From NCBI GenBank assembly GCA_020536535.1, contig JAHLWZ010000590.1, forward strand, positions 42,147 through 106,146: 64,000 nucleotides of DNA, written 5' to 3'. The stretch comes from Pelomyxa schiedti (Eukaryota > Evosea > Pelobiontida > Pelomyxidae). Within the stretch, counting starts at the first letter, position 1. Every line of letters starts with the position of its first letter. The notes below the pieces were generated by a model. It saw only the letters and a list, made by a program, of their open reading frames with translations. It was not told the DNA's origin and ran no database searches. Below, piece by piece: positions 45,826 through 58,133 of this stretch. The position numbers and the translations under genes are program-made.

Positions 45826-48561
45826 ATGGCGTCCACAACGAACTTGCCAGGCACTACGACGACACCTACTTCTGCGATCCACACTGGTGGCCGCCCACCG
45901 GTTTGTTCTGAACATCTTCTTATGCTCTCTTCTTTGGCTCATGTCGATTCACTGTGAATGTATCACAGACTTTTGTGTGCCACATCTGCGGGGGCGTACT
46001 CGTTGATCCCGTGACGTTTCCCGTGTGCCTCCACAGTGTGTGCCTCGTTTGTGCCGAGAAAAAGTTGGCCGGTGACCCTTCGCTCGGGGTAACTGGATGT
46101 TTGGTTTCTCCCTCCAAAAAAAACACATGTTCAGGAGATCGAGTGTGGATTCGGGTGTGGAACGGCACTCAAGTCGACGTCGCTGACTGTCAACGTGGAC
46201 CTGAGATCGGTCATTGGTGGCGCAAGGCTCTTGTCGGATCATAGAACACAAACTCCAACGAACGGTGAGGGTGCACGTGGCACCAGAGAGGGGGACCTCT
46301 GCAGTCTGTGTAAAGTTAGGCCTGCATCATTCAAGTGTGAAACTTGTGGATTGGTTTGTATCTCTCTCTCTCTCTTTTTTTTTTTTTTTTTTTTCAGATT
46401 TTTAAAAGTCATTTGTGTCCAGCTGTGCTCGAAACATTTGAACAAATTGCATTCAATGCCAGCATTCAAGGCACATGTAGTTGTTGACTTGGGAATAAGT
46501 TCTGTAGATATCGGAGCCATCTCCCCCTCAAGGCACTGCATCCTCCACAAGAAAGAAATGGAACTGTTTTGCAAACAGTGCAATGAAATCATTTGTGAAA
46601 ACTGTTGGGCTATTGGTGCTGTATGTTCCCCTCTTCTTCATTCTATGCAAATGATTGAATTGAGGATTAATTTAATAACCTGTAACTCACCCTTTTGTCA
46701 CTCAGCATAGGAAACACGAGTGCATTGACATTTTTGAGGCGAGAAAGCTGCTTGTTCCACAAATTGGTTCGAAAAATGAAGCACTTCTTTCCAGTAGGAG
46801 GGCTGAATTGATGGTCCGCATTGTTATTTGTTGTATTCCAGGCTCTAACCACTCTCAAAACTTTTTTTTTTTTGTTAGACTTTCAGGTCACAGCTGGAAA
46901 CAATCAAGGGGGAAACAGAGTCAGAAGAAAGGAATAGATGCAATGTGATCAAAGATACTGTTTGTTACCGTTCTTGTCCCCATTTTTTTAACGTCTCAAT
47001 CAAGATCACCCACTTGCACCAGTTATTGGAAGCAAAGCAGAAGGAACTATGCGACTTCGTTGAAAGGGAGCAACAAGTGAAAGTTCACAAATTAGAGGCG
47101 CAACGTAAATCCATTAATGACCATATTTCAGTAGTTGAATGTGGCGTGTGTTATCCACCTGTCCTTCTTCCATTCTAAATATGATTGCAGATTTCATTTA
47201 CTAATATGGCCAACCAAAGAGTGAGTGACAAAGATCCGTTTAGCTTTGTGAGTCTTGGAACTGTTGCCATACATGCAACGACCTTAGTGTCACAGTTCCC
47301 GAGTGGGAGTGCACTGGTTCCGAGTGCATCAGCGCGACTTGAAGAAGCGCCGCTTGACGGCAGTCACCTCGCGACAGCCATTAGGGACTTGACTCTTCTT
47401 CCGCCAGGTATCTCCTAAAAACAGATACAGGCAATGTAACATAACCACAAATTAAATTAACAGCTGATGCATCACAAAGTAAGCTTGTGGAAGCTGATAC
47501 AGGACCAATATTCATCCGCAAAGATACGACTGTTGTCGCAACAATACAAACTTGTGACAAAACAGGGAAGCCTTCTGCGTACACGTCAGAACTCACCTGT
47601 TCTTGTAAGGTATTTTCCTTTTTTCCAATTTTGCCCCCTGCCCACTCTTAATATACAAACGCACTGCCAAATGAGTAAACAGGCTTTTTTAGGGACCTGG
47701 GAATGAAGTGCCAGCGAAAATTTGGGTTGTGGAGAATCCAGAGAATAAGGGATCAGGCCACCTGATAGTGAGAATGACCCCGTGTGAGCATGGTGACTAC
47801 ACACTCACGGCACAAATCAATAACACCCACATCGTTGGGTCGCCTCTGACCATTTTCGTTGCTGATACTAAATCGTGTGTTCCTTCCAATCCTCCAAAAC
47901 ACTAACAATGGTTCTCTTCCCTTCTTATAGAGCCTTCCCAGGCAGCAAGATACTCACAACACTCGAACTTGACAACAAGTTGCACGAGATGGTTGTTGAT
48001 GCGGAGGGTGCCATGGGCCACAGGATGATAAATGCGAAGTGGCGGCTACTGTGGCGTGGATCAGACCACGGTTTCGCTGCTGCAAAGTTCCATGAACGGT
48101 GTGACAACGTAGCTCCAACAATCTCCATTATCACTGTATCACCAAATTGTATGTTTTCCTCACATAATGATTGATCCCAAGTACTAAAACACACAGATAT
48201 ATTTGGAGGATACACAAACATTCCATATTGTAGCAGAGAGGGTGACATAGGAGGGTGTGGAGGACACACGTTTGTATACAGCCTTGTGTATTCCGGCACC
48301 AAAACAGGCACAATCCAGAAATGCACCAACCACCGCTCATGCATCTACTTCCGCCCCGATTGGGGACCAACATATAATTGCAACGGCATCGACCTGGTCA
48401 TTCATGACAACTGCAACATACGTCCATTCAGCACCTCCGGCCTAGCGCTCAACAGTTGGGCTCAGCCGCCACCACCAAACGGCATTGACAAGTACGTTGC
48501 TGGCCTTCACCGCTTCCTGGTATCTAACATAGAGGTCTGGACTCCTACTCAGAGAAGTTGA
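45826..48561 (+). CDS. TRIM-like protein: RING, B-boxes, coiled coil, filamin repeat, TLDc (copy 1)
   Basis: Exon 1 (MASTTNLPGTTTTPTSA) is spliced to a RING finger TFVCHICGGVLVDPVTFPVC then LHSVCLVCAEKKL. Next come a B-box-like CSLCKVRPASFKCETCG, a second B-box (HCILHKKEMELFCKQCNEII and CENCW), a coiled coil (LLEAKQKELCDFVEREQQ), a filamin-type Ig repeat ending GDYTLTAQINNTHIVGSPL, and a C-terminal TLDc domain (SKILTTLELDNKL, WRLLWRGSDHGFAAAKFH, FGGYTN). RING plus B-box predicts E3 ubiquitin ligase activity; TLDc domains are linked to oxidative stress and V-ATPase regulation. Two closer paralogues lie at 59-64 kb. An intron near 46365-46397 has a TC run followed by a T run. The stop is at 48559-48561. 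Confidence 0.8.
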
Positions 48562-48886
48562 GGGCACTACTCAAAAAAAAAAAAACAGAAAATGTTTGGC
48601 ATTTTTTTTATTATTGCTCAATACTAGAACTTTTTCTGATGAAGAAGCCAGGATCGTGCCACACGGAGACTGCTTGTAGATAATGTTCCTATAGCATGTT
48701 TTCCAAATCAAGAGAGAGCATCAGTCCACGATTGTGTGAGGGAAAAATGAAGCTAATCATTGCATAGTTGGCTTCCGCACCAGAGTCATTGGCAATGTAA
48801 TAGTGGGATGTCAATGATAATACTTCACACACAGCAAAAAAGAGCATTGGCTGGCCCATGATGTTATTGGTTTGGCGCACCAAAAA
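48562..48886. other. Convergent intergenic interval
   Basis: 325 bp between the TRIM-like gene (plus) and TXNL4B (minus). A minus-strand frame of about 60 codons (48883-48689) lacks recognisable features and an ATG in good context, so it is left unannotated; it may be 3' untranslated sequence. Confidence 0.35.
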
Positions 48887-49330
48887 TCAGAAGTCATTGT
48901 ACAGCAGGTCGTACTTTGGAATCTTTGACGGGTCAATTGGGCACGTGACGACGACTTTGCCACGAGAAGCTCCCCTGTACACGACTTCGACGAGGTCGAT
49001 GAAGTCCTGCTTCTCGCGGAACGCGCCGATGAACTTGGTGTGGTCGTGGGTCCCATAATCGCACTTGATGTGCCTGCCGTCGAAGAAGAAGATCGTCGCG
49101 GGGTGCAGCGTGATGTCGAAGTAGCGCGTGTACACGGGCACGGCGTCGACGTCGACGGCGTACACGCACGCCATGCGCTGCAGCGGCCGCACGCAGCGCA
49201 GGAGGACGTCGTCGAGCATCATGCACGTCGCGTCGTCGGACTTGCCGAACCGAAGCACCACTACTTTGCCCGCTGTCCCCCGTATCACTTGGTCTATGTC
49301 CCTCTTGGATGTCAAGGCAGGTAGCTCCAT
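48887..49330 (-). CDS. TXNL4B: Thioredoxin-like U5 snRNP-associated protein, TXNL4B/Dim type
   Basis: A single exon of 147 residues starts [16 protein letters not shown] and continues with the Dim1-family pattern [71 protein letters not shown] and VYRGASRGK, ending [11 protein letters not shown]. The ending and the length fit TXNL4B (DLP) better than TXNL4A/Dim1, which ends earlier. The family works in pre-mRNA splicing as part of or beside the U5 snRNP, in the nucleus. The redox CxxC of thioredoxin is absent, as expected. Confidence 0.85.
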   Translation of the reverse strand: MELPALTSKRDIDQVIRGTAGKVVVLRFGKSDDATCMMLDDVLLRCVRPLQRMACVYAVDVDAVPVYTRYFDITLHPATIFFFDGRHIKCDYGTHDHTKFIGAFREKQDFIDLVEVVYRGASRGKVVVTCPIDPSKIPKYDLLYNDF

Positions 49331-49703
49331 GTTGTAGTGTAAGCTACAGATCTACCCAAAAAGAATTCAGAAGGGGATTTGTTGCCCCATAATCTCGACT
49401 GCGGGAGCTGGAAGGTCCAAAAAACTACTCTCACTTTCATATTCCTCAGAGTAGTGGGTCCGGTGTACTGTTCGGTATTCCGTTGGTTCAGTGAACAAAT
49501 AACTTAACGGAAATCCGAAGGGTCTACCGTGTGCACCCCGTTTTTGACTCTGGCGGATTCACAACGACCTCCCAAGCCAGCCAAGGTCGATGTGCGATGC
49601 AGGGTCGCGGAAATGGGGCTCCTGGTGGGTCCAAAGTGGACCTTAAAAATGTGGAAAAAACCCCAATTTTTTTGATGGCAGGGTGTAGGAAAAAAGGATC
49701 TGC
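49331..49703. other. Intergenic interval
   Basis: 373 bp between the start of TXNL4B and the end of PTEN, both on the minus strand. It should hold the TXNL4B promoter. No other feature was recognised. Confidence 0.35.
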
Positions 49704-51284
49704 TTATGTGGGTGACACACATTGAGCAATGTTTTCACTTATCATTTGTTTTTCATAAGAATACATATGCAATGTGAGGGTGAAACTGGCCTTAAAGAGC
49801 CTTGAGGGAAATATCCAGAGTGAAGTGGGGAGGGAGTTTCTTTTTGGGTTAGAAGAGTAGAAGAGCAGTTGCACTACCTTGTTTTTATCACCCTTGTCAA
49901 GCTGTGTCTTGCTGAAAGAGATGTGACCAGCACCACTTCCGGGAACTGTTATGAACATGGTGTTGAACCACAGTGCGAACAGCTGCTTCCGACGGCTGCA
50001 CCTCAGTACCTCCAATTTCACATCGCCGGACACTTCGACTCCAGAACCTAATTGAACTTGATAGGGATGTTCGGGGGCCCCAGATCCAGGAAGGCTACAA
50101 ATGTTGTGCGCATCGTGTACTTTCTATTTCAAAGTGAGTTAAATGTCTTAAATACCATTACAGCAACCTTTTTTAGCCTCTCTTTCTTATAGTGGATAAC
50201 AGAAGCCAAGTCATCGGTCAATGGTTTACTGGAATAAACCAGCTTACCACAAGAGATCACCTTGATACACAAGTCTGACCAAGTTCATGGGAATCAATAA
50301 GAAAACTTGAAAATGTACCATTTTCATCTACTAATGGCTTGGGCGACATTGTTGCACTTGTCAACACCAAAGTCGCCTTCCTGTAGGCAAGATTTCTGGA
50401 GAGGAAATCAGCGTAATAGCCGACATATCGTATTTGGCTAGGAATTGTTACACCCTGTATTTACTAAGGAAGAAAAGACAGTTGGGGAGAATCGAACCTT
50501 ACTATCATATGTACGTTTTGCTGCAAAATATGTCAGCGCTTCTTCTGCAGTGCCACAGGTTCCAGAGTGTAGGAGATATGCTGAAACCATTAAGCCTGTC
50601 CGCCCCTTTGGAAATGAGCACAGTAGAATATGGTGAAGGAAAACCTTTCCAGCTTTACAGTGCACGACTGACACATTTTTTGGTGCTTTTTTAATCCAAG
50701 TATCCTGAATAAGTTAGATTTGTACAAGGAAACGCGGTTTTCGCAATATAAATTAAAATGTGGGTATATACACAAGATTGGCAGAATTGATGTATTAACT
50801 CGAAACTGGGGCAATTGTGGTCATCAAAAGGGAAAACCTCCACTGAGGTAAATTAGGATCTTATTTAACAGTATGCATGAACGCACCACGATAGTTAAAC
50901 TTCACAGGCTCATAACTTCGTTCTGAGCATCTGTACCAGTCCGACTTAAATTCAATTTAAAGTGAGAAGCTTGGGCAGTACAAATTATAAACTCTGTAGC
51001 TCGCTGGGTGCCTAGTTTCCAAAAATCTTAACCAGTGGTCAGGCATGGCATCTGTAAAAAGGATACAACTTGTATACTTCGCGGTAAGGGTTCCGAAAAG
51101 CTGCCTCAACAGACTCCGATGGAAATCCCATGGCGATTACTTTAGGGGTGATATCTGGAGAATAATTGAGATAAAACCGATGTGAATCCTTGATACACGA
51201 CAAATCGAGATCAAAGCCGTCTTCTTGAAACCGCTTTTTCTTTTTTGAAACGGCTATGCGCAGTGCATTACTTGGAGAAGACAT
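49704..51284 (-). CDS. PTEN: PTEN phosphoinositide 3-phosphatase
   Basis: PTEN removes the 3-phosphate from PIP3 at the plasma membrane. The N-terminus has the PIP2-binding basic patch and hallmark [16 protein letters not shown], then [18 protein letters not shown]. The catalytic P-loop HCKAGKGRTG is completed by removing a 44-nt intron between the second Lys and the following Gly. Downstream are [29 protein letters not shown] and a C2 domain ([40 protein letters not shown]). The C-terminal tail after the C2 domain is very short. The start at 51282-51284 lies 20 bp from the stop of the next gene upstream. Confidence 0.85.
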
Positions 51285-51303
51285 GCAATTGTACTATGGG
51301 CAC

Positions 51304-51957
51304 TCAGTAAGGTAAGTTAAGGAGCTGTAGTACCATTGGTGTTCCCAATATTTCTAGTGCATTTGAAGTGCTTAGCTGACCAGACAGCAAATCAGAAATC
51401 GCCCCAGTGCCAAAGCCAGTTGTTTTAGAATGTGCAGATGCACTAGACCCACTTGTGCTTATGGGTTCACCGCCACTGTTAGTATTCTGGGGGCTACTTG
51501 TTCGTGGTAAGTAGTAAGTAGGTGTTCCACTAGCACCTCCATAAGGCGCCGACGGTGATGACGAAGTGTCACCTGTGTTATTGACTGGAGGTGGAGAAGT
51601 TTGAGGTAGTGGTGTTAATATCGCCTGTTGTTGTTGATGTTGTTGCGTTGCAAATGACTGAGGTGGTGCATTGTGTGATTGAATCCCAGTCGAATTCGGG
51701 GGTAGTGAGTAGACAAAATGTTGTTGCTGCTGCTGGCAGTTTGGGGGCGCCTGTGTGCCAGTAAATGTTGTTGCAGTAGTGGTGGGATAGAGTTGTGGGT
51801 AGAGCGGTGGCGTGGGTTGTTGCGAATTCAAAGAGTTCGGTTGAACTTGCAGCTGATAGCAGTTGTAGGACATAGCAGGAGTTTGTTGCTGTGGAGCTGT
51901 GTACATTTGTGATTGCTGCCCGTACCAGTACGTTGGCTGCTGGGTGTTGTTTGACAT
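51304..51957 (-). CDS. Gln/Pro/Ser/Thr-rich protein of unknown function
   Basis: A single-exon frame of 217 residues from ATG at 51955-51957 (MSNNTQQPTYWYGQQSQMYT). It is rich in Gln, Pro, Ser, Thr and Tyr with spaced aromatic residues, a composition of prion-like disordered regions of RNA-binding proteins or transcription co-factors. The last 35 residues (ISDLLSGQLSTSNALEIL) look helical and may bind a partner. No known domain was recognised. It ends only 20 bp before the PTEN start. Confidence 0.55.
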   Translation of the reverse strand: MSNNTQQPTYWYGQQSQMYTAPQQQTPAMSYNCYQLQVQPNSLNSQQPTPPLYPQLYPTTTATTFTGTQAPPNCQQQQQHFVYSLPPNSTGIQSHNAPPQSFATQQHQQQQAILTPLPQTSPPPVNNTGDTSSSPSAPYGGASGTPTYYLPRTSSPQNTNSGGEPISTSGSSASAHSKTTGFGTGAISDLLSGQLSTSNALEILGTPMVLQLLNLPY

Positions 51958-52317
51958 TTTGTGGGTGGATTGATTGTTACCCGAAAAGCCAGAGTTGCAG
52001 TGCACAACTCGGAACGAAAAAGACAAAGAGCAACTTTTGGATTTTTTTTGTTTTCTTTTTACAAGCCAACAACCATAGCACAGCGTGTGACGGCACGAAA
52101 AGGGAGGCCTTTGGCAGGCAAGAGTAATCTTTTCTCACAATCTCAACCTGATTGAGCTGTCCAAACCAGTGGAGCAACACAGAAAGGGAGACAGCAGAAT
52201 AGAACTCCATATTGCCACATCAAACAAAAGCCTCTTCACTTCCAGTGCTGTTGGTGCCCAACTACTGTCACTGCAGTTGCACGAAATGTGGTTGTTGTCT
52301 GGTCAGACTTGGTGCTT
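51958..52317. other. Intergenic interval
   Basis: 360 bp between the start of the Gln/Pro-rich gene and the end of the actin gene. It should contain the former's promoter and the latter's 3' untranslated region. Nothing else was recognised. Confidence 0.35.
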
Positions 52318-53533
<1,216 letters not shown>

Positions 53534-53761
53534 TTATTCTTTTGTGTTTCTTTGTTTTCTGTTGTGGTGATGAACGACGGGCCTTCTGTTAAAAAGGAAA
53601 AAACCACCGTTGTTTTCACGTGAAAGTGGTGTTACCTGGAATTTGGCAAATTCCTTCCAACTTGGAAGTTACTGTGCCCGAGATAGGTTCTACAATCCAC
53701 TTGGGGAGTTGGTCACTGATGCCACAAAAAAAAAAAATTTATTTGTACAACAAGAAAGGGC

Positions 53762-56700
53762 TCAGGAGCCGGAAGGTGTGGTGTTTGATAAGAGCGTAGT
53801 AATTTTGTGGCAGCTGACACAACATTCACGCTTTTGAGAAGGATTCCAGGGTAGAACTGTGGTGACAAGACATGACTTGCATATAACTTTTTTACAGGTT
53901 TCACAGGTGTTCTGTTGGATAATTTGTTAGAAATTGGGGAGTGCCCAATATTTCGTGGTAATTACCCGGTGCTTTGTGAATGAGAATTTTGCCGAGCAAA
54001 CTTGACATTCCGTGTGTTTGATGGTGTCGCTATGACTGCTCTCTGCAAGAGTACGAAATTTTTCGGTAATAACCTCTTGCATGTCCGGCGTTACTCCTCT
54101 TCTTTTCAGCTATTTTCTATGAGTTGAGAAGGAAAACAAGTGGGGAATACATCATCAAGGTCTTTATAGCAATGTGGATGAGATAAAATCCATTGTATGA
54201 ATTGGTCACGAATTTCCTAAAATTATTGTCAAGGATTTTATTTCCTGGCATAGTAGAAAAACCTCAAGGTGATTGTGGTGTGAAATCACCATCAACGAGA
54301 GGATCCTCTCAGGAACTCCAGGGGACTTAGGGTTTGACTCACTTTGCCGTAACAATTCCTTGATCTAGAAATGCTATTGGTAAACTCATTAAAAGATCAG
54401 TAAGGAGAACCTCAGTAACTGTAGAGTCCTCGACAGTGCCCTTGTGTACTTGTAGTTTCAGTTCCAACTGATTCCGAAAGGTTTCTGGAAGCGCTAAAAC
54501 CAGGGAGTTAGGCCAGGATGAAATTATGTCCGCGTTCTTTTGTAGTTCTGAGATATGCTCCTTTCGAAGTGTCATCAGAAATTAAGCTGCAAGAGCATTT
54601 ACCACAACAAATGTTTTCATTGTTTGGATGGAACTCTGAGCCAGGCAGATGTGTGTATAAAATTTTTCTGCTAATTCCCACAGTAATCCCACTGCACTCA
54701 ATGATATGCATTCGTTTATAAGAAATCGAAAGCACCTATCCACAAGATAGTACTGAAGAGAATGAGTACAAATTGGGAGTGAGCTAGTGTACATCCGCTA
54801 AAGCTTCTGCAAGATCAAGTAGAGCAAGCACTTGGTTTGCGCGGGAGCTATGTGAGTATTTCTCGTGGGTAGATGCTTGTAGGTTGTGAGGAAGTCGTAG
54901 TTAGTTGAATAGGTACGATACCATTATAAAACACTTTTTCAAAATTTCTGCCAGAATATAGAAATCTCAAATAGGATCCCATGGCAAACTTGTTGAAAAT
55001 AGCAGGATCACCCACAATAACAGAAACGAAAGGCTGCGAGGAAAAATTCTTTTTGGCACGATCAACATCTGTCTGCTTAAGAGGGGTTGTTGCAGATACG
55101 GGGGTTGTGGATTTGAATGTGGTAGTGCTACGACTGGCAGTATTTAATGTGGGGTCAAGTGCTGGACTTGTAGATAGGGCATTTGGTGTGACGCTAGTAG
55201 TTGTTTGGGATGCTGTAATGACGGGAGGAGTGGGGGGAGTTAAAGGATGATCTGGAATTTTCGGCGTTTGTGTTTCATCAATGACCGATGTGGATGGAGA
55301 AGATTCACTGCTTTTCGGTACTAGAGCCGTTTCAGTGGAGGAGGTGAGTTGAGATGTAGATTCAGGGGAATGGATTTCTTTTCCCATTGCCTGAAGATTT
55401 GTACTTAATTGCTCGGAACTTGCACTCAATTCACCACACATTGGTGGAGGAGATTCCGAAGTTGAAGAGGGGGTTACTTGTGGGAGGGCCGGTGGGTGCG
55501 ATTCTAATTTTCGGAGCATTGAATGCCAATGTTCTGAAAATTCACTGAGGATGACGCGATGGGCTTTGGCTACAATTAAAGCTGAATGAGTCCCAGTCTC
55601 CCTACGAAATTACTCAGTTAACGGTGATTGTGGGAGAATTAGAGAAACAACTTGGCCCGAAAATCGAGATCTGAGAGGAAGGGGTTACTAACCAGATTAC
55701 ATAAATCGCGAGACATTTGTAAATCTTGGAATTGCAATGACACTGAGCAAACAAAATGATTAAGAATTTAGGGAAAAGGGGAATATACTGTGAGTTGAAG
55801 TTCTCTTAAAGTACTGCCATTGCGCCAAAAGGGTCGAGAGGCTTGCCTGCTGTTGCACTGACATCCAACTGAACTTTAAACTCCTTTTGCACGGATCACG
55901 GACTACAGGAACTTCGCTCCTAATAATATCCATTGCCCTAAAGAGAGATGAGACATTTTCAACCTACTGTTTTCTACCGAGTGCTTATATTATAGGGTTG
56001 TTGTTCTTCATCAAATGCATCAAGAAACAGTTTACCAATATCACAAGCATCCTCGAAAGGAGCACTTTTGAAAAAGTTCAAAGCTTGAGGGAAAGTCACG
56101 AGGGAATAACTGTATGTGTCGGTACCTCTCGTATAAAATTTTGCAGAAACGGTGGGGTAAACATGTGTATATAGATATTTGCAACAGAGAGATACGTTCA
56201 ATCGCTCCATTGGCTTCAAATTTTCCACCACCGAACACAGGTTACTGACATTAATGCGGCCGAGGGATCCTGCATTGATTTGGCTTGATGGCCACACTTC
56301 TACTGATAGTAAATCATTGAATTAAAATGGGGGAATTACTGAAGAATCCTGCAGAAAACATTTCATTGCATAGCTGGGGAAGCAATGGTCAAGTAAGGTT
56401 TTTTAAGGTATAATTACAATAATGAGGGATTCCACAGAATATGAACTGGCAAGCTCAGATAGTTTGACAGCCATTTCTCTGGAATTTATTTCAATACGAC
56501 CTACATAACAACATAAATTGTTCATTATGCCTTTTTAAAAAAAACCTGTGTAGATGAAGTTGAGCATTGCTCGAAACAAAACAGGTTCTGCATCAACACA
56601 GATTGTGTGAAAGTGCCTCTTTTTAAGCTTTTCAAATTTCATGGCAAACTCTATTGATCTGGCGCTGTGGAATTGTCATGGTGGAATTTAAGCATTTTAA

Positions 56701-57804
56701 TTAGACCTCAATATAACTCTGTGAGCAAGAATAGGTGGCTCGGACTCATCCTTGAATTTGATGCATACGTCAGGATACATATCAGCATCGTTTACAACAT
56801 AAGGAAGAAACTTGGGTATTGGTTTTTGTCTCTAGATTTTGTTTTGACAAGGAAATTGAGAAAAAGTCAAATTGAGGGATTTTCTTTTATTTAAAAAAAA
56901 AAGTGACTGCAATAATGCAACAAGATTGAACTTGCCCTAAACCTGCAGTTGAACAGGGTCATACTTGAAAGGAGAAGAACCCAAGTTAAAAATCACATGG
57001 GCATCTTTGAAAAGAACAGTGATAGCTGGAAATACTTCTCCTGTCGTCCAAAGGGTATAATTTGCTGCATGGAAAATGAGGGAACGAATGAGAGTGTACA
57101 ACAAGATTTCGTTTTCTTACGGAATCTAATGCCATTTACTGCAAAGAAAGTGAGACGGCGAGTCATGTCAACGACACATCCCAGCACATCACCATTCTCC
57201 ATTGGCAATCCATACACTCTGCCTTTTCTGGATGCACAAAGAAACCGTCCATTCTTTGGCTTGAAGGCGAGCCCTGTTCTGCATATGTTAGTTTTGACTT
57301 GGTTCCTTTGGATTGTTTGAGTGTTGACGTAAAGAAATACCTTCTCCATCCCAGCACACCCGCCCTCATAGACTTGGTGCATAATCCAACAAGGATGTTG
57401 TCCTTGCCCTTAAGGACAGTAACTTCAAAGTAGTACAAATTCCCCTTATGCCTTGTTTTAGATGGAACTGGGCTCGAAGTACGAAACAGTCTATAGTGCT
57501 GCAACTCTCTCGTACTTGGAGGTATCCCACTTCCTACACAAACAGTCAATAAATTGGAACAAAAGTACTTTATTCACTTAACTACGTATTCCTTTCTATC
57601 ACCACTACTATCTCCTGAAAATAGTTTCTATTTTCAGCTTGTTTTTTTTTTTGTTTTGTTTGTTTCTTTGAAAGGTCCTTTCAAACCTTCAGGGACTTTG
57701 ATCACGTTCGATGTGCAGCCCTCGAGGGTAAGAACGTCACTCGTCGAAGTAGTCGACGAAGACGCGGCTGTGGACGTTGATGTAGTTAACGACGCCGACG
57801 ACAT
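53762..57804 (-). CDS. SPRY - tandem BTB - FYVE-like zinc finger protein
   Basis: A many-exon gene. After a Ser/Thr-rich first exon (probable ATG 57802-57804) comes a SPRY domain (LFRTSSPVPSKT, YYFEVTVLKGKDNILVGLCT, GDVLGCVVDMTRRLTFFAVN). The first BTB domain reads MYPDVCIKFKDESEPPILAH and, across an intron, ARSIEFAMKFEKLKKRHFHT and LNFIYTG. The second BTB starts AKAHRVILSEFSEHWHSML, carries a Ser/Thr/Pro insert of about 120 residues and resumes FVSVIVGDPAIF, YLRFLYSG. A BACK-like helical part follows (LVDRCFRFLINECISLSAV). A good donor (GTGAGT) near 54340 leads to a C-terminal finger with eight cysteines (ECQVCSAKFSF, CETCKKVICKSC, CCVSCHKI), spaced as in FYVE domains but lacking the basic HHCR core. 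It may be a Cullin-3 adaptor on endosomes; exon 1 is least certain. Confidence 0.65.
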
Positions 57805-58133
57805 TCATGAAACCATGCGCGCGCCTCCAGAGATGATGATGATGTGACACCGCGTGACTTCAACTGGATACGGCGGTACAATGAAAAAAAAAAAACTACG
57901 GTTTCTTTGATCTCGAGGTGTTTTCTTCACGTGGCACTTTCGGACAAAAGTTCCTCTGATTTGCAAGAAGTTACAAGTTTTCCTGCCCTGTGGCGGAAGT
58001 GGCCACTCCTCTCCTCGGTCTTCGGCGTTCTGGTCGTTGTTGTCCAGATTTATTCCCTGAGGTAGTGCTTCTCCTCTTGTCCGATCTACTAAATCCAATC
58101 AATTTACTTCCAATTTGCACCTCTCCAGAGACG
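57805..58133. other. Divergent promoter interval with possible 5' UTR intron
   Basis: 329 bp between the SPRY-BTB gene (minus) and the membrane-protein gene (plus). A strong 3' splice-like site (CACCTCTCCAG) lies immediately before the downstream ATG at 58134, suggesting a leader intron. A short GATGAT repeat lies at about 57832-57845. Confidence 0.3.

Noticed and set aside
50470-50515. GAATCGAACC, a possible tRNA T-arm on the minus strand
   Set aside because: The flanks do not form T-arm or acceptor stems and it lies inside the PTEN gene.
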